Source of the DNA: Heterotrichella gracilis
Taxonomy: Eukaryota > Sar > Xanthophyceae > Tribonematales > Xanthonemataceae
Direction: 5' to 3'
DNA: 64,000 nucleotides
Assembly: GCA_032358255.1 (NCBI GenBank)
Contig: JAULBX010020521.1
Location: 1 to 64,000 of the forward strand
The notes beneath the pieces are model-generated. The model was not told where the DNA came from, searched no databases, and saw only the letters and a program-made list of their open reading frames with translations. The position numbers and the translations under genes are program-made. The stretch's first letter is position 1. Every line of letters begins with the position of its first letter. Positions 34,343 through 46,900 of the stretch are shown here, piece by piece.

Positions 34343-37300
34343 ATGCGCTTCAGCTGTGGCACCACGTGGACTTGCGCCAAGTGCTGCCACACGGACCATG
34401 ACCATGACCAAGACCACGACCAGTTTGAAGACGAGCGGCTGAACGAAAAGTCGTGCTGCGCCAAGTGCTGCCGGCCGTGTGACAGTGAAGAGTAAGTCTT
34501 TGCTCTCCCTACGTCCGTAAGCAAAGCTATAGCGCTTTTGTGGTGCGGTCGGCTTGGTTAAGGGAGGGTTGCTGGCCTGAGATCAAACGGAATGCAGACC
34601 TTGCCTTGCATTGCTTGGTTGGTTGTGAAAGGCAGCAATTTGATTACCTTCCTGGGCGTTGTAAACCTTTGCAGTTGGCGTGGACGTCAGTTGGGCGAGG
34701 AATTTGCGACAGCTGGCCTTTTCACGGGCTCATATGCATGCATATGTCATTTATGCACCCAATTATCGGATTGTACCGTTGCGACTGGTGTGAGCTTGTA
34801 GTTAGAATTATCCAGTCTGGGAAGGAGACTAGGCTCCAAGTGTCCACCTACATGGACCCAGGTGCAGGCATAGTCAGTTTTACCCCAGCAGGTCCTCAGC
34901 AGGTGGCTCCCACACCCGCGTGCACCCTTGCCAAGGGTCAACAAGTTTTACTAATAGGTCAAAACCTTGTCTAGCATGGGCTCCGACACAGAACCGTGGA
35001 TTGTATGAACTCACCACAACTGTTTTGTATGCATCACCCACCTGAACTGGGGTACCTTAGTACTGCCTTTGTACTGCACCGTTTCCCCCCTAAGGGTTGC
35101 TCCCCTCCTACAGGGAGGGTACTCGGGGTGAATGGATGACCTGGATCATGATTTCATTCTTCCTGGCTGGGGCAGTGGTGGAGAGCCTGTGGTTGCACAA
35201 GGTGAGGCCATCAACCCTAAACCCTAGACCCTAAACCAACCTCGACATAAAGGCGTAAACCCTGACTGGACCTCTCCACATACAGCCGCAGGCGCATATC
35301 GGATACCTGTATTCTCTTTGCCTGACCCATCATTGATGCTGTTGCACCTTGTTGACACAGCAACCAAGATGCATACCAGGTGTATGCCGCGTACTGGCGT
35401 ATTGTACATATGCCTAAGTACGTAAGTATCTGCTTTCCAGCTTTGAAGGCAGGTTAACATGTCTGGGTATGCCTCACCCCAGTCCTACATATGCCTGATC
35501 ACACTATATGACTCATTCTGTGTTATGTTGATGTGTGTGACTCTGACGCCCCCCTCAACACCAGCCTGAATGGCTCACTCGCAGTACTATACCAGTTTTA
35601 CCTGGATTTACTGTTGATCATTTGGGTCCTCATTTGATCTGCCACTGAGCACATTCAAGGATAGTGACACAATCCCACCCTTTGCACCCACTGCATCCAC
35701 CCTCGCCACCCCCTTCCACGCGTTGCACCACCCCCTCTGTTGCAATCAATTGATGATGCAGTGAAACTACTGGCGGTGGTTGACCCTTTCCCCTCTTTAC
35801 AAACTCCTCGTCTGATTGCATGTGGTCACATCCTGATCACAACTAATTGCCCTCTCGTGCAGTCGATTGATGATGCTGTGGACCTGCTTGCGGTGGTCGG
35901 TTCCTCCTCTTCCTTGCAAGACGTGGTGAACAACGTGCTGGATGCAGTCCTCTGGATCCTGTTTTCCCTTTGGGTGCTGTCGGCAGCGTTTGCACTGTGG
36001 ATCTCCATCTGGGCCCTCAAGTGAGCCTCGGCACATAGCTTTAGGGTTTAGGTTTAGGGTTTAGGGTTCATGTGGATCTCCATCTGGGCCCTCAGGTAAG
36101 GCTAGGCCACATAGGCTTTAGGGTTTGTTTAGGGTTTAGATCCTGTTCTCTCTGTGGGTGCTGTCGGCAGCGTTTGCACTGTGGATCGCCATTTGTGCCC
36201 TTAGGTACGCCTAGGCCACAAAGGCTGACTGAACCAGCAGGATACCTCAGATACCGCAAAAGAAACAAATGGTATAGACTGCCAGACAAATGTGCTCTGT
36301 GCCGCATGTGCATGGCTGACTTCTCATCTGACAGTATTGCTGTAGTGCATGCAACTAAGCCAGCTGTTGCGGCGCCCTCAGGTTCCACCAGACCCAGCTG
36401 AAAAACATCCGCTTCAACAACGTGCCCCAGCGCCTGTACGTGCGCCTGGTGAAATGGGTGAAAGCCCTGACCTACATCCTGTACATCATCGCCCTAGTCG
36501 TGGTCACCGGCCTGGTCATCCTGGGGGGGGTTTTCACGGCATCGGTCATCCTGAAGAGTGCGGCTGGGGTGTTGAGCAATGCCTACAGCCGGGCACTCAC
36601 CAATGTGGGGAATGTGCTGGGGCGGCTTTCGGGCGACATGGACTACATGGTTGGCAACCTCACCATGATGGCGTGTGAAGCAAATCAGGTCAACTGCACG
36701 GTGCGTGGGCCAGGTGGTGGTGGTTGTAGTGGCTGGTGGGGTGCTGTTGGTGGTTGTGGTAGCGAAGGGGGTGTTGAGCAATGCCTACAGCCGAGTGCTC
36801 ACCGATGTGGGGAACGTGCTGGGGCGGCTGTCGGTCGACATGGATTACATGGTTGGCAACCTCACCATGATGGCGTGCGAGGCCAACCAAGTCAACTGCA
36901 CGGTGCGTGACATAAGTATAGGGACGCGTTTAGGGTTTAGGGATAAGGTGGACCATGGCATCGGTCATCCTGAAGAACGCGGCTGGGGTGTTGTGCAATG
37001 CGTACAGCCGCGCGCTCACTAATGTGGGAAATGTGCTGGGGAGGTTGTGGGGCGACATGAATTACATGGTTGGCAACCTGACCATGATGGCGTGCGAGGC
37101 AAACCAAGTCAACTGCACTGTGCGTGGGCCAGGTGGTGGTGGTGGTGGTGACAGGAGTGGTGGTGGTGGTGGTGGTGGTGGTGGTGGCGATGATGGTGGT
37201 GGTGATGATGGTGGTGGTGTGTGTTTGGGGGGGTGGGGTGGGGGGGGGACAGAGGTGCTGCAGGGACTATACAGGCAAGGGTAACAGTGGGACTACTATT

Positions 37301-39781
37301 ATCTTATTACCCTTGACACAGACCAGTAGCTATCTATCTGTTTATTTAAATATTTCCTTGTTGAAAGTTTATTTATCTTACTCAATAAATTATTTAAAAT
37401 TTTTTTCTCCCCCAGGGTTTGACAGCCGTTTGGGAGGATTTTGGGGCACCGGCAGCTCCTTCCCCAGACGCAGCTTTGGCCCGTAGTTATTTACCTGTTA
37501 TTTGTATAAATATATACCATCCATTCATTAATTTACTGTGTACATTCCCCCCCAGGGATTGACAGACATTTGGGAGTATTATGGGTCAGGAGCAGAGGCT
37601 GCACTGGCTCCAGCTGGCGCCTATCCAGTCAACACCAGCGCATCAACCATCTTGGAGGGGGCAGCGCACGTGGGCATCCAAACGGCAATGGCAGCACTGA
37701 CGCCGCAGCGTACGCCCCAAAAACCCTACACAATTCGTCAAAACCCTACAACCTGGAACACAAACCCTGCACCTTTTCTTCTCCAAAACCCCTGCCGGAG
37801 GCGGCTTTGGCTTCAGCCGCTGCGTGTCCCCAAGTACATTTGAAACCCTAACTAATGTGCAAATGGACTCATGCTCCATACATGGGCGCCACCCAGCTAG
37901 TGGGTCGATGCCAACACTCGTAATATTTGTTTTTTTATTGTAAACTTCCAAAATAAAAACCGTATACGTTTCCTCCTGACTTTATGCCTGCTTATGTAGA
38001 AACCAAGGTGCTGTTTGATGTCCGGAACTCGGGAGCCGGGCAATCCCTGGCAAACATGGCGAACCAGATGGAATCCCTGATTGATTTGATAGCTGTCCCC
38101 ACAACGAACATCTCGGAGTTCATCAGCCTCATGGGGTTCCAGTCGACCCAGCCCGTCGAGAATGTCACTTATGGCTGTGACGCGCTGTGTCTGGATATGA
38201 GCTACTTTTCGGTGAGTGGGGGCAGGAATCGGGGCTTTTAAACAGTGTTAGCAGAAGCAGACGCGTTTTGTAGGGTTTGGCTTTTGGGGAGAGGGGGTGC
38301 TTTTGCACTCCTGGCGGCAATCATCTCCTTAGGTCTCGTGGGGTTCTAGTCGACCAGCCAGTTGAGAACGTCACCTATGGCTGCGACGCGCTGTGCTATG
38401 AGCTACTTCTCGGTGAGTGGCGGGAGGAATTTGGGCTTTGAAACGTATATACCACAAACTAGATGACTATGCAGGAGCAATGCACCCGTGCGATTGGGCA
38501 CCTGCATTTTCAACCTCACTTCACATCCCTCCTGCTGGGTTTTGGTTTGGACGCATGCATCTGTGGGCCCGAGCAACTGAACCAGATCTCCACCCAGGGT
38601 CAAGGGTTGGGCTGGGACCCAATCAAAACCCTCACCAGGGATCAACCATGCACCATAGTAACCTTGACCAGGGTTTCCCAGCGCCTTTGTTACCCTCCGG
38701 CAAACCCGCCCCTCTGCTTACCTCCCCGGCTCACCCCCCAGAATCCTCCTGCAGGGTTTTGACTCTCCGATTGCCTGCATCTGCGCGCCTGGCGCTTAAA
38801 CCTAAACTCCCAAACTCACCCACGGTACCCTCCTGCAGGTCTTTGTTCCCCAACTCGTGCACCTGCGGGCCTAAACCGTAATCCTAAACTCCCAAGGTCA
38901 CTCACAGTACCCTCCCTGCAGGGTTTTGTTTTCAACTCGTGCGGACCCAAACCCTAAATTGCCGAGCTCACCCCCAGAACCCTCCTGCAGGGTTTTGACT
39001 CCAACGCCTGCATCTGCGGGCCTGAGCAGCTGAACCAGATCTCCACCCAGGCTCATTCGCTGGCGCGGGATGTGCTGATTGCCGCAGGAGGCCTCATTGT
39101 GATGCTGCTGGCTGGGCTGGTCATGGCTGCACGGTTCGGGATGGTGCTGCGGACCCTCTCCAGGGAGAGGTGGCTGCTGTACAGATCGGGGCTGCAGTGG
39201 TAAGTGTCTTCTATATTTATTGCTCTCATAGATCATGGCAACTTGATACACGCCAGATTTGGCTGGGACCCGCCGTTTTCATGTGAGTAGCGGTGGATGC
39301 ATCTCCTTGTGATGCTGCTGTCTTTGGACCCTTTCCAGGGAGAGGTGTCTGCTGTACAGATCAGGGCTGCAGTGGTAAGTGCTCTACTCTCATCTAATCG
39401 ATATGCTCAATTGAACATGCCTGGTTGAGCGCATGCTCCTCATTGTGCTGCTGCTGGCTGGGTTGGTGATTGCTGCGTGGTTCGGGATGGTGCTCCGGAC
39501 GCTTTCCAGAAAGTGGTGGCTGCTGTACAGATCGGGGCTGCATCGGAAAGTGGTCCATTGCACCTAGCCTCACTTGGCATGCTTATATATATATAAAAGA
39601 AAAACGTAAAGAACAGAATCAATTTTGCCGTTGCCATGTGCTCCGCAGGACAGCCAAGGAGAGCGCTGGTGAGGTGATGGTTTCTGCCAACGGCAGCACC
39701 TTACAATCCACCAGCATGAGCAAGGCGCAGGACAGCAAGCCCAGCGACTACACTGCCCCCGGTGTGGTGACCACAGTATGA
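34343..39781 (+). CDS. Four-TM membrane protein with Cys/His-rich N-terminus (paralogue B)
   Basis: Eight exons join in phase: 34343-34491, 35114-35201, 35863-36020, 36382-36700, 37556-37709, 38000-38211, 38991-39199, 39649-39781 (473 residues). Exons 2, 3, 4, 6 and 7 have exactly the lengths of paralogue A, and splice phases match throughout. The N-terminus keeps the cysteine pattern but has a longer HDHDQDHDQ run. TM segments, loop cysteines and most sequons are conserved (QRLYVRLVKWVKALTYILYI, YMVGNLTMMACEANQVNC, NACICGPEQLN), and both proteins end in TAPG(L/V)VTTV. Conservation is highest in TM3 and the loop start and lowest in exons 5-6 and the tail. Same unassigned family as paralogue A; the end-to-end inverted layout points to an inverted gene duplication. 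A frame-compatible duplicate exon lies at 36768-36902. Confidence 0.82.
36055..36205 (+). repeat. Two copies of paralogue B exon 3 donor edge
   Basis: About 36068-36100 and 36138-36207 repeat the FALWISIWAL-coding donor edge of exon 3 (35863-36020), separated by TTTAGGGTTTAGG runs. Confidence 0.85.
36768..36902 (+). repeat. Duplicate of paralogue B exon 4 second half, 45 codons, frame-compatible
   Basis: Starting after an AAG acceptor in phase 0 and ending at a GTGCGT donor in phase 0, this copy codes GVLSNAYSRVLTDVGNVLG..YMVGNLTMMACEANQVNCT with no stop. It could be spliced as an extra or alternative exon between exons 4 and 5 without a frameshift, or be inert. Confidence 0.6.
36955..37128 (+). 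repeat. Third copy of paralogue B exon 4 second half
   Basis: Open in the exon 4 frame from ASVILKNAAGVLCNAY to NQVNCT with a GTGCGT donor, but its best acceptor (AAG before 36950) is not in phase with exon 4. A long GGT microsatellite (about 37133-37225) follows. Confidence 0.8.
37274..37318. repeat. Decayed relative of the 33260 hairpin
   Basis: The right arm TATTATCTTATTACCCTTGACA matches the reverse complement of the 33260 element's left arm; the left arm is reduced to CAAGGGTAACAG. It lies in intron 4 of paralogue B. Confidence 0.6.
38330..38945 (+). repeat. Edge copies of paralogue B exons 6 and 7
   Basis: About 38333-38415 repeats the donor edge of exon 6 (coding QPVENVTYGCDALC). About 38518-38605, 38750-38790, 38830-38865 and 38925-38945 repeat the acceptor edge of exon 7 (coding GFD..ACICGPEQLNQIST in the longest). 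Confidence 0.85.
39295..39552 (+). repeat. Two copies of paralogue B exon 7 donor edge
   Basis: About 39300-39377 and 39435-39550 repeat the RFGMVLRTLS..WLLYRSGLQ-coding end of exon 7 (38991-39199) in the following intron. Confidence 0.85.
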
Positions 39782-40917
39782 GCCAAGGGTCAAGATGGCG
39801 GCAAGTGGCGTAATGGCAGAAGGCCTCTTACAGGTGCTGTCAGCTCAGAGCAAAGTGTACGTACATGCTTCAATGTGTTGCCACGCCAGGTGTCGCGTTT
39901 GCAGTGCTTCCAGAACACGAGTCCAGGTGGTGCCCCCACAAAGGAGAAGGGGAGATAAATAAATCTACAAAATGTGCTTCTATGTGGTAGCCTTGATGGG
40001 GCAACAGTGGCGTACAAGGAAGGAAGCACGACTGTGTAGCTTGCTCGCAGTTTTCTTTTTCCTTTGCCAATTGCAGAGTGTGCTTTGCAAGGAAAGCTGC
40101 ACACAGTTTTTTGTGGGAGGGATGGGAATTTGACAGTAATTATTGATGTGGTCGTCCCTTGGCCCTGCCTAGACTTTTTATAATTCTTTAGCTGATTAGG
40201 GTTTGTGTATTTTCTAGGTCCAAGACTTGCTATATTATGCTTGCATGCTTGCACTAGGAGCAGCCTAGAAGCGGGTTTCACGCCCACATTTTTGTAGACG
40301 CAAGTGCATCATGCTCTGCATTTTGCTGCCATCGGGTTGCAGCGCCCATTATTCAAATACAATTTGACTTATGATTGTGCCAAAGACCATGGCCACGATG
40401 GTGCCACCTGCTGCAGTTTGGGGCAGTTCAAAGTTTCCTGCAGTGGCAAGCAGTGGCTTGGTAGGGTGTAGCCTATAACCCTAAGGGATGAGATGACAGA
40501 CAGCTTAGACTCAAGTCGCTGTAAGAACATTGGAGTTGATAGGGCTGGTATCCCCCAGAGCCAGCTGGTTTGGTTGTCCAAGCAGTAATATCTGCATGCA
40601 CGCATCTGGAAAGTGGCAAAACTTGCGTGGCGAAAATGCATGCATGCATCTGAGAGCTCACTCGAGTGTCATATGTAACCAGCGAGCGAGGTTGCAATAA
40701 CAACAACACTTGAATGCCGTGGTGGTGACAATACGGATCACCGGGTGGAGTGGTGTACGTCGCAGGCACAGTACCGCCAGTATATTCTCAGACTCAGCAG
40801 GCCCAAAAGTGTTCCAAAACTGCCCGATCACCACAGCAATTTTGCCTCCGCCAACGTATCACCTGTCTTCGTGGCTGAGGGTGGAGTGGTGCATATAATC
40901 ACACGCCCTTGCACCGA
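39782..40917. other. Spacer between paralogue B and the double-AAA gene
   Basis: Paralogue B 3' flank and presumed promoter of the double-AAA gene. It includes a TGCATGCATGCA run at about 40637. No gene recognised. Confidence 0.45.
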
Positions 40918-43900
40918 ATGGCGTCAGACAGCGCCGCGGCGACTGCGGGTATGCTTGCTTGCCATGTGGGCAGGTTTATGCATTGGGATGCCAGAACGCA
41001 TGCACACGCCATCTTCGCTCAACTGGCGCAGATCACCTTATTGAATGCTTTTATTTACTCGCCACGTATATGGATATTATGCAAGAGCACGTGCAATTGC
41101 ATGTATCACGCTGTGAAGGCCCATGCTGTGACAAACACCATAGCAGATGGTGGTAGTGTGGCATACAACAAGTGGCAGTGGTGCTGCTACCTCTTGGCAC
41201 TGTAGTACGTCTTGGCGCAATTTTCGGAGCATATTTTTTGCTTGTGTTCCCGCTGCATCGTCATCACATCTTGGGGGGGGGGGGGGGCTGTGATGCCACT
41301 GGTGGACAGCAACAGGGCAAGTGCAGCACTTCGCCCACAGGCGATGCACTCACAAACATTGAACCCTCAACTTAAACCCTAAATCCTACCACGCCTAGTT
41401 AGGCTGTCCGTCATCCCATCACACTGGCCTTCGGGCCACCCATGTCACAACCTGTATGCCACAACCTCAATCTATTGAGCATAGGAGCTTCCATGTCTCT
41501 TGCCATTACCCACCATACCAAATCCATGCGAACCGCTCACCCATCCACCCACCAACCTGGCCGCCCTTGGTCTTTCCGGCAGGCGCATTTTTCCTACTCT
41601 TAAGTCATTGTGTAAGTGCCTCTTGCCCGCTACCTTTCCCGCAGGCGCGCAAGCATGTCGGGATGTGCTGGCATCCTTTGGCCAGGAGCCCCACAAGTAT
41701 GTGCTGAAAGCAGTGGTTGCACAGGCGCTTGAGGCGGCAGTGCAAGGCTACTTTAACCCCCAACAGGTGCGGCTGGTGGTAATCTTTCAGGTAACAAGGC
41801 TCCCATATGCACAAGCAGGGGAGTTGTTCAGTAGTGTCGAGTGGAACAGTGGAATTGCCTCCATTCCTACTCCATGCAGGCAATGGAGTACAGGTGCCAG
41901 CGAGGCAAAGCACTGTGAATGCTGCAGACCAAGGCGCCTTACCACAACAAAATTATCACAAATTATTAGTAGTTTATTGTTATTATTATTGGCGGGTCAA
42001 ATATCCCCATGTCATCCATTTTGCAGGCAGTGGAGTTGTTCAGCGAGGTGGAGTGGCACCGGCTAGGCGAAGCCCTGTTTGTGCTCAGGACCAATGCACC
42101 CCACAATGACGATCACGATTGTCATTTCATGTGATTTCATTCTGATTGCCCTGCTCCCCTGTGTGCAGGCAGTGGAGTCATTCAGCGAGGTTGAGTGGTA
42201 CCGGTTAGGCGAAGCCCTGTTTGTGCTGCGCACCAAAGCGCCCCACCACAACAATCAAAGCTTTATTTATTGTTCTTGTTATTGGGTGCTTAATTTGTTT
42301 CCATTCCATCCATGCTGCAGGCAGTGGAGTCGTTCAGCGAGGTGGAATGGTACCGGCTAGGCGAAGCCCTGTTTGTGCTCAAGACCCAGGTGCTGTACTG
42401 CGGCAGGGAGCTTGAGAAGCAGGCCTACCGCTGGTTTGTGGAGGCTGGCAAGGGGGTGGTGACCAGTGGAGGGGAGGTGGTGCCATCAGGTGCGAATGGG
42501 GGTTTGTGGATCACCGTGATTCCATGCACAGTCATGTGCAATTCGCCCCCTGTCAATGCATGTGGGCGCCACATCAGTGACATTACTGGTGGCCTTCACA
42601 AAACCCTAAACCCTAAACACGCCAGTGACATTACTGGTGGCCTTCACGACAGTTGTGCAGTTCTGCAGACCAAACCCTCGAATAGCAGTTGATCAGATTT
42701 CCAAATTGCTCACAATTGTTCCCGACAGATTTGTGTGTAAGCCCTCATGTGCCCTTCCCCCTTACTGCAGCCCCAGCCGATGGTGCCAATGGCGCCAATG
42801 GTGCGACGCATGGGGAAGCCACCCCAGCAGCATCTGTGGTTGCTTTCACGCAACAGTTCTGCAAGCAAACCCATGCCATCGCACAGCAGGGTTTGGTCGC
42901 CCTTCAGGTAGGAGCCAAGACCCTGCACCTCTGAAGCAAACCTTTCACCCTGAAATCTTTGCAATGGAACAGCATGGTCTGACAACGAAGTTCCTTGCGG
43001 GCAGCTGAAAACCCCACAACGAGCTGAAAACAACTGCATAGCACTGGCTACCCTGTCCAATCACATGCCAAAGCTGAGCTCCCAGGCACGTGGTCACATG
43101 CGATTGCATTTAATCACATGTGATCACAATGCTCTGAGCACAAACAGGCGCAACGGCCTCAGCTACCTGATGCCCCACCCATGGGGTCCTGCGTTACCGT
43201 ACATGGCCATGCGCCAGTGGTATTTGGTAGCAGCAGTACAGCCATTAGCAATCTGCCTTGCACAGGCGTTTCCTCCATGAGCTAGCTCTGTCCTGCGTTG
43301 CATGCATCACTCCCAAATGTAAATCCTGATCCTGCTGGAAAAGAATGCCATCAGTGATGGAAGAATCTGTGATGTATGGAACCATGACCATTATATTGCA
43401 GGATTATCGCACGTGGCTGTGCGCTGCTCTGGAGTCGGCCAACCTGCTGGCGCCACGTGGCTTGCGGCTGCACCGCAAGCTGGATTTAGACCCCAAAAAA
43501 CCCTTGCATTTCAGCACATTCCTTATATTTTCCTCCAAACAACTACTCATCGTGAGTGCTTGCACTGCCACTGCACCGCCAAACCTCACCGGTAATCACA
43601 TGTGTGGCCCAGGATTACCGTACCTGGTTGTGCGCCGCCCTGGAGTCGACCAACCTGCTGGCGCCACGTGGCGTGCGGCTGCAGCGCAAGCTGGGATTGG
43701 GCCCCAAGGAGTGCCTGGCATTTGAGTACATTTTGTACAACCAGACTACCCAGAAGGACTGGCTGCCAGCCTCGTGGGGCGACGCGTTTTGGGTCAACGT
43801 GGCGTCCTTTGCTGAAATGGTGCGGGGGGTGTAATGACGCATGGGGTTAGGGTGCTGCATGTTGGGTCAGGGATTAGGTTTCAAGGAGAGCTTGGCGTTG

Positions 43901-46900
43901 GATCTTGTACAAGCAAACAGCCAGGAGCCAGCTCAGCAACAGTAAAACAGCTCGTAAAAACTCTCACAATCCACTATTTTTGCCACGTCTACACGCGGCA
44001 TCCTGGCACATTCATCACTCCACCCAAACTGTTGTCGGATACCCTTGAACCTGCACAAGCGCTTGCCCCCAACGCCCTGCCATCTCCCTGCTTCATTTTT
44101 CTGCAATTCTTCCATTTTTTGTGTCTATTCGTTGCAAAAGTCCCATGTAACTTGTGCAGGACACCCTGGAGCTGTATGAACTGTTGCGCCCCACGCGCCC
44201 AGCAGTCAAGGAGGGAATCCTACCAGACTGCGGCAAACTGCTGCTCAGCAACAAGCTTTCCTCCGGTGACGAGTTTTCCGCCCTGTACGGGGATTACGAA
44301 GGGGGGAGCGCCACTTGGTTGAAGCTGGGACTGGAGGTTGTTAAGGTGGTGATGGGCAAGGAGCTGCAGCAGGAGGAGCTGCTCAAGGTGGGTGAAGAAA
44401 CCCTTTGCTAGGGTAGAGAGGAAGTCCATTGGAATTATTGGAGTGGCAGGGTAGGCACAGACGCGTAGGTAGGGGTTGGGGGAGGTTGCCTGCTGTGAAT
44501 GGGGATCATGAAAGAGGATAGTGCTATTAGGTGAAGCTGGGGCTGGGGGTTGTTGAGCAGGGGGAGTTAGCTGCCCAAGGGTGGAAGAAACTGAGCATGG
44601 CTTGCCGCAAACCCCACTTCCCAGCACCCTTGTATCGTCAGTACATCTGACCCCTTGGTGACACATTTGAATGGGTCCATTTTCCTGCATTTCTAAATAT
44701 GTTTAACCCCCTTGCCCAGGTGGATAAGACGTCGATCATGGAGGTTCTGAAGGAGGAGCCGGGGTTCAAAAGCAAGCAGTTTGGGAATGGGGAGGTCGCT
44801 GCGGGCGCCTCCGCCCCCCCTGCAGCCCCGGTTATATCCGACCCCTTGGTGGCAAAATTGTCCAGCACGGGGGGTGGCATGGAGGCGGTGGATTTGTACG
44901 AGATTTTGAAGCAGGTGCAGCAGGATGACGCCGCCAAGAAAAGGAAATGGGCAGGTAAAAGTGTTGGGTTTAGGGTTTCAGGGTTTGGGGTTCAGGGCTT
45001 AGGGGTTAGGGGTTGGAGCAGCAGGATAATGCAGCCGAGAAAAAGAATGGGCAGGTATGAATCTAGGGTCTGGGGGTTAGGGTTTGAAGCAGTGGGATGA
45101 CGCTGGTGAGAAGAGATAATGGGCAGGTATGTTTGTGGTAATGAATAAAGGTAGAAAGACCCAAATCCTTTTCCATTTGGCGGGATAATGTGTCTAGGCA
45201 TGGGAACGTACGATAATGAATGGTGGCCTCATAATTTGGCAAGGCTGCGTCAACTCATTAGGCGATGGATGTTCATCAACACTGAAAATTGCTTATTGAA
45301 TATGTAATTGCAGATGCTGATGCTGGAACCCGAAAGCCTGAACCCTAAATCCTTTCTACGGGGCTGCAGATGCTGATGCTGGGCCTGATGCTAAGGCGCT
45401 TGATGCCAAGGTGGCGCGGGTGCAAGGGGAGGAAGGGGACGTAGGGGAAGGGGTGGCAGCCAAGCAGGAGGAAGCAGCAGGTGGGTACAACATGTTTTGA
45501 TGGTTTAGGAGGTATTTTGTGGTCCGAAAGCCCTGAACTCCTGAATGCCCTCCTAGGAACCTGTAAATGGGACATTCTGAAGTGGATGAACCCTGCATCA
45601 ACATGTCCCACACCCTAGACATCTGTGAGGGTTTAGGCGCACACAATGCAATGAAATAGGCAATGCAGCTGTTGGCTTTGTTGCTTCTGTTGTTTTGGTT
45701 CGACCCTGCTCTTGTGATAATGTGATTGATCAACATGATTGGCTGATCAGAGATCATGATTTATCATGATCATGATTATCATTGATCAATATCTATACAT
45801 GATTGGCTGCCAACTGATGTGGTGCTGTGGTTGTCTTGTGCAGACGCTGACGGAGGGGAGAAGGGGGCAGTGTCTGGGGAGGGGGATGCAGGTGAGGATG
45901 GGAGTGGATTCTATTTGCTATGTAAAAGAAGAAAAACCTTAGGGTTCAACTTAGGGTACCGCTAGCCCTGCATGTGCATAATGCCAAAGCACAAAACGAT
46001 TTACATCACAAGACCCAAAAGGGGATTGGAAGATAACCATAAGTGTCGATGGATAACCTGACAACCGATTCTTACAGACGAGGACCTGTGCAAGTACTGC
46101 ACCGACCTCGAATACCTTCAAGCTGCTCATCACGCTGCTTCGCCTGGGACGCCTGCGCCGCACCCTCACTAAGAAACCATCCAAAAAAAAATCAAAAAAA
46201 AATAATGGAACTGAATTTCTTGTCCCACATCCTTTCAGAGGAGGATTTGCGCGAGTACCGCACCGACCTCGAGTACCTTGAGGACAACTTCAAGCTGTTA
46301 ATCACCCTGCTGCGCCTGGGCCGCCTGCGCCGCACCCTCAACCTTGACGAGGGGGAGAGTAGGGACATGATGGAGGAGGGGTTCATGATGGGCACAGGGG
46401 GGCGTAACACTAAACCCAAGATGCACCAGCAGCTGCGGGAGCTGGAGGGCAAAGAGCGGCTGGAGCGCATGCGGGTGGAGCACCGACTGCACATTACCAT
46501 GACGGCGAAAAAAGGTGGACCCCAGCTGACCCAGTGCAGGTGTTTCACCCTGCACCCTCAACGTACTCCCCTTACAAAACCCATCCAAACACCCTAAACT
46601 TTTGAACCCTACACCAAGGGGTGCACCAGCAGCTACGGGAGCTGGATGGCAAGGAGCGGCTTGAGCGCATGCGGGTGGAGCACCGCCTGCACATCACCAT
46701 GACCGCGAAAAAAGGTGGCAGTCTGCAGTAGTCGCGCCTGGTTGAAGCACGCCCCTTGGAGGAATTCACCCTAAACCCAACCTTAAGCAGAACCGTATAT
46801 CAGCACCCTGAAAATACAGTATTTGAGCACCCTACATCCTAATCAAGACTGTAAACCCTTGGCCACAGACAGTGACGGCCTGATGTGGCGCCCCTGCCAG

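Noticed and set aside
37133-37260. Glycine-rich coding run
   Set aside because: It is a GGT microsatellite inside an intron; the frame has no link to the flanking exons.
41500-42066. 188-codon plus-strand frame upstream of double-AAA exon 3
   Set aside because: Only the part 41645-41766 has coding character and it matches exon 2; the rest is intron with edge copies.
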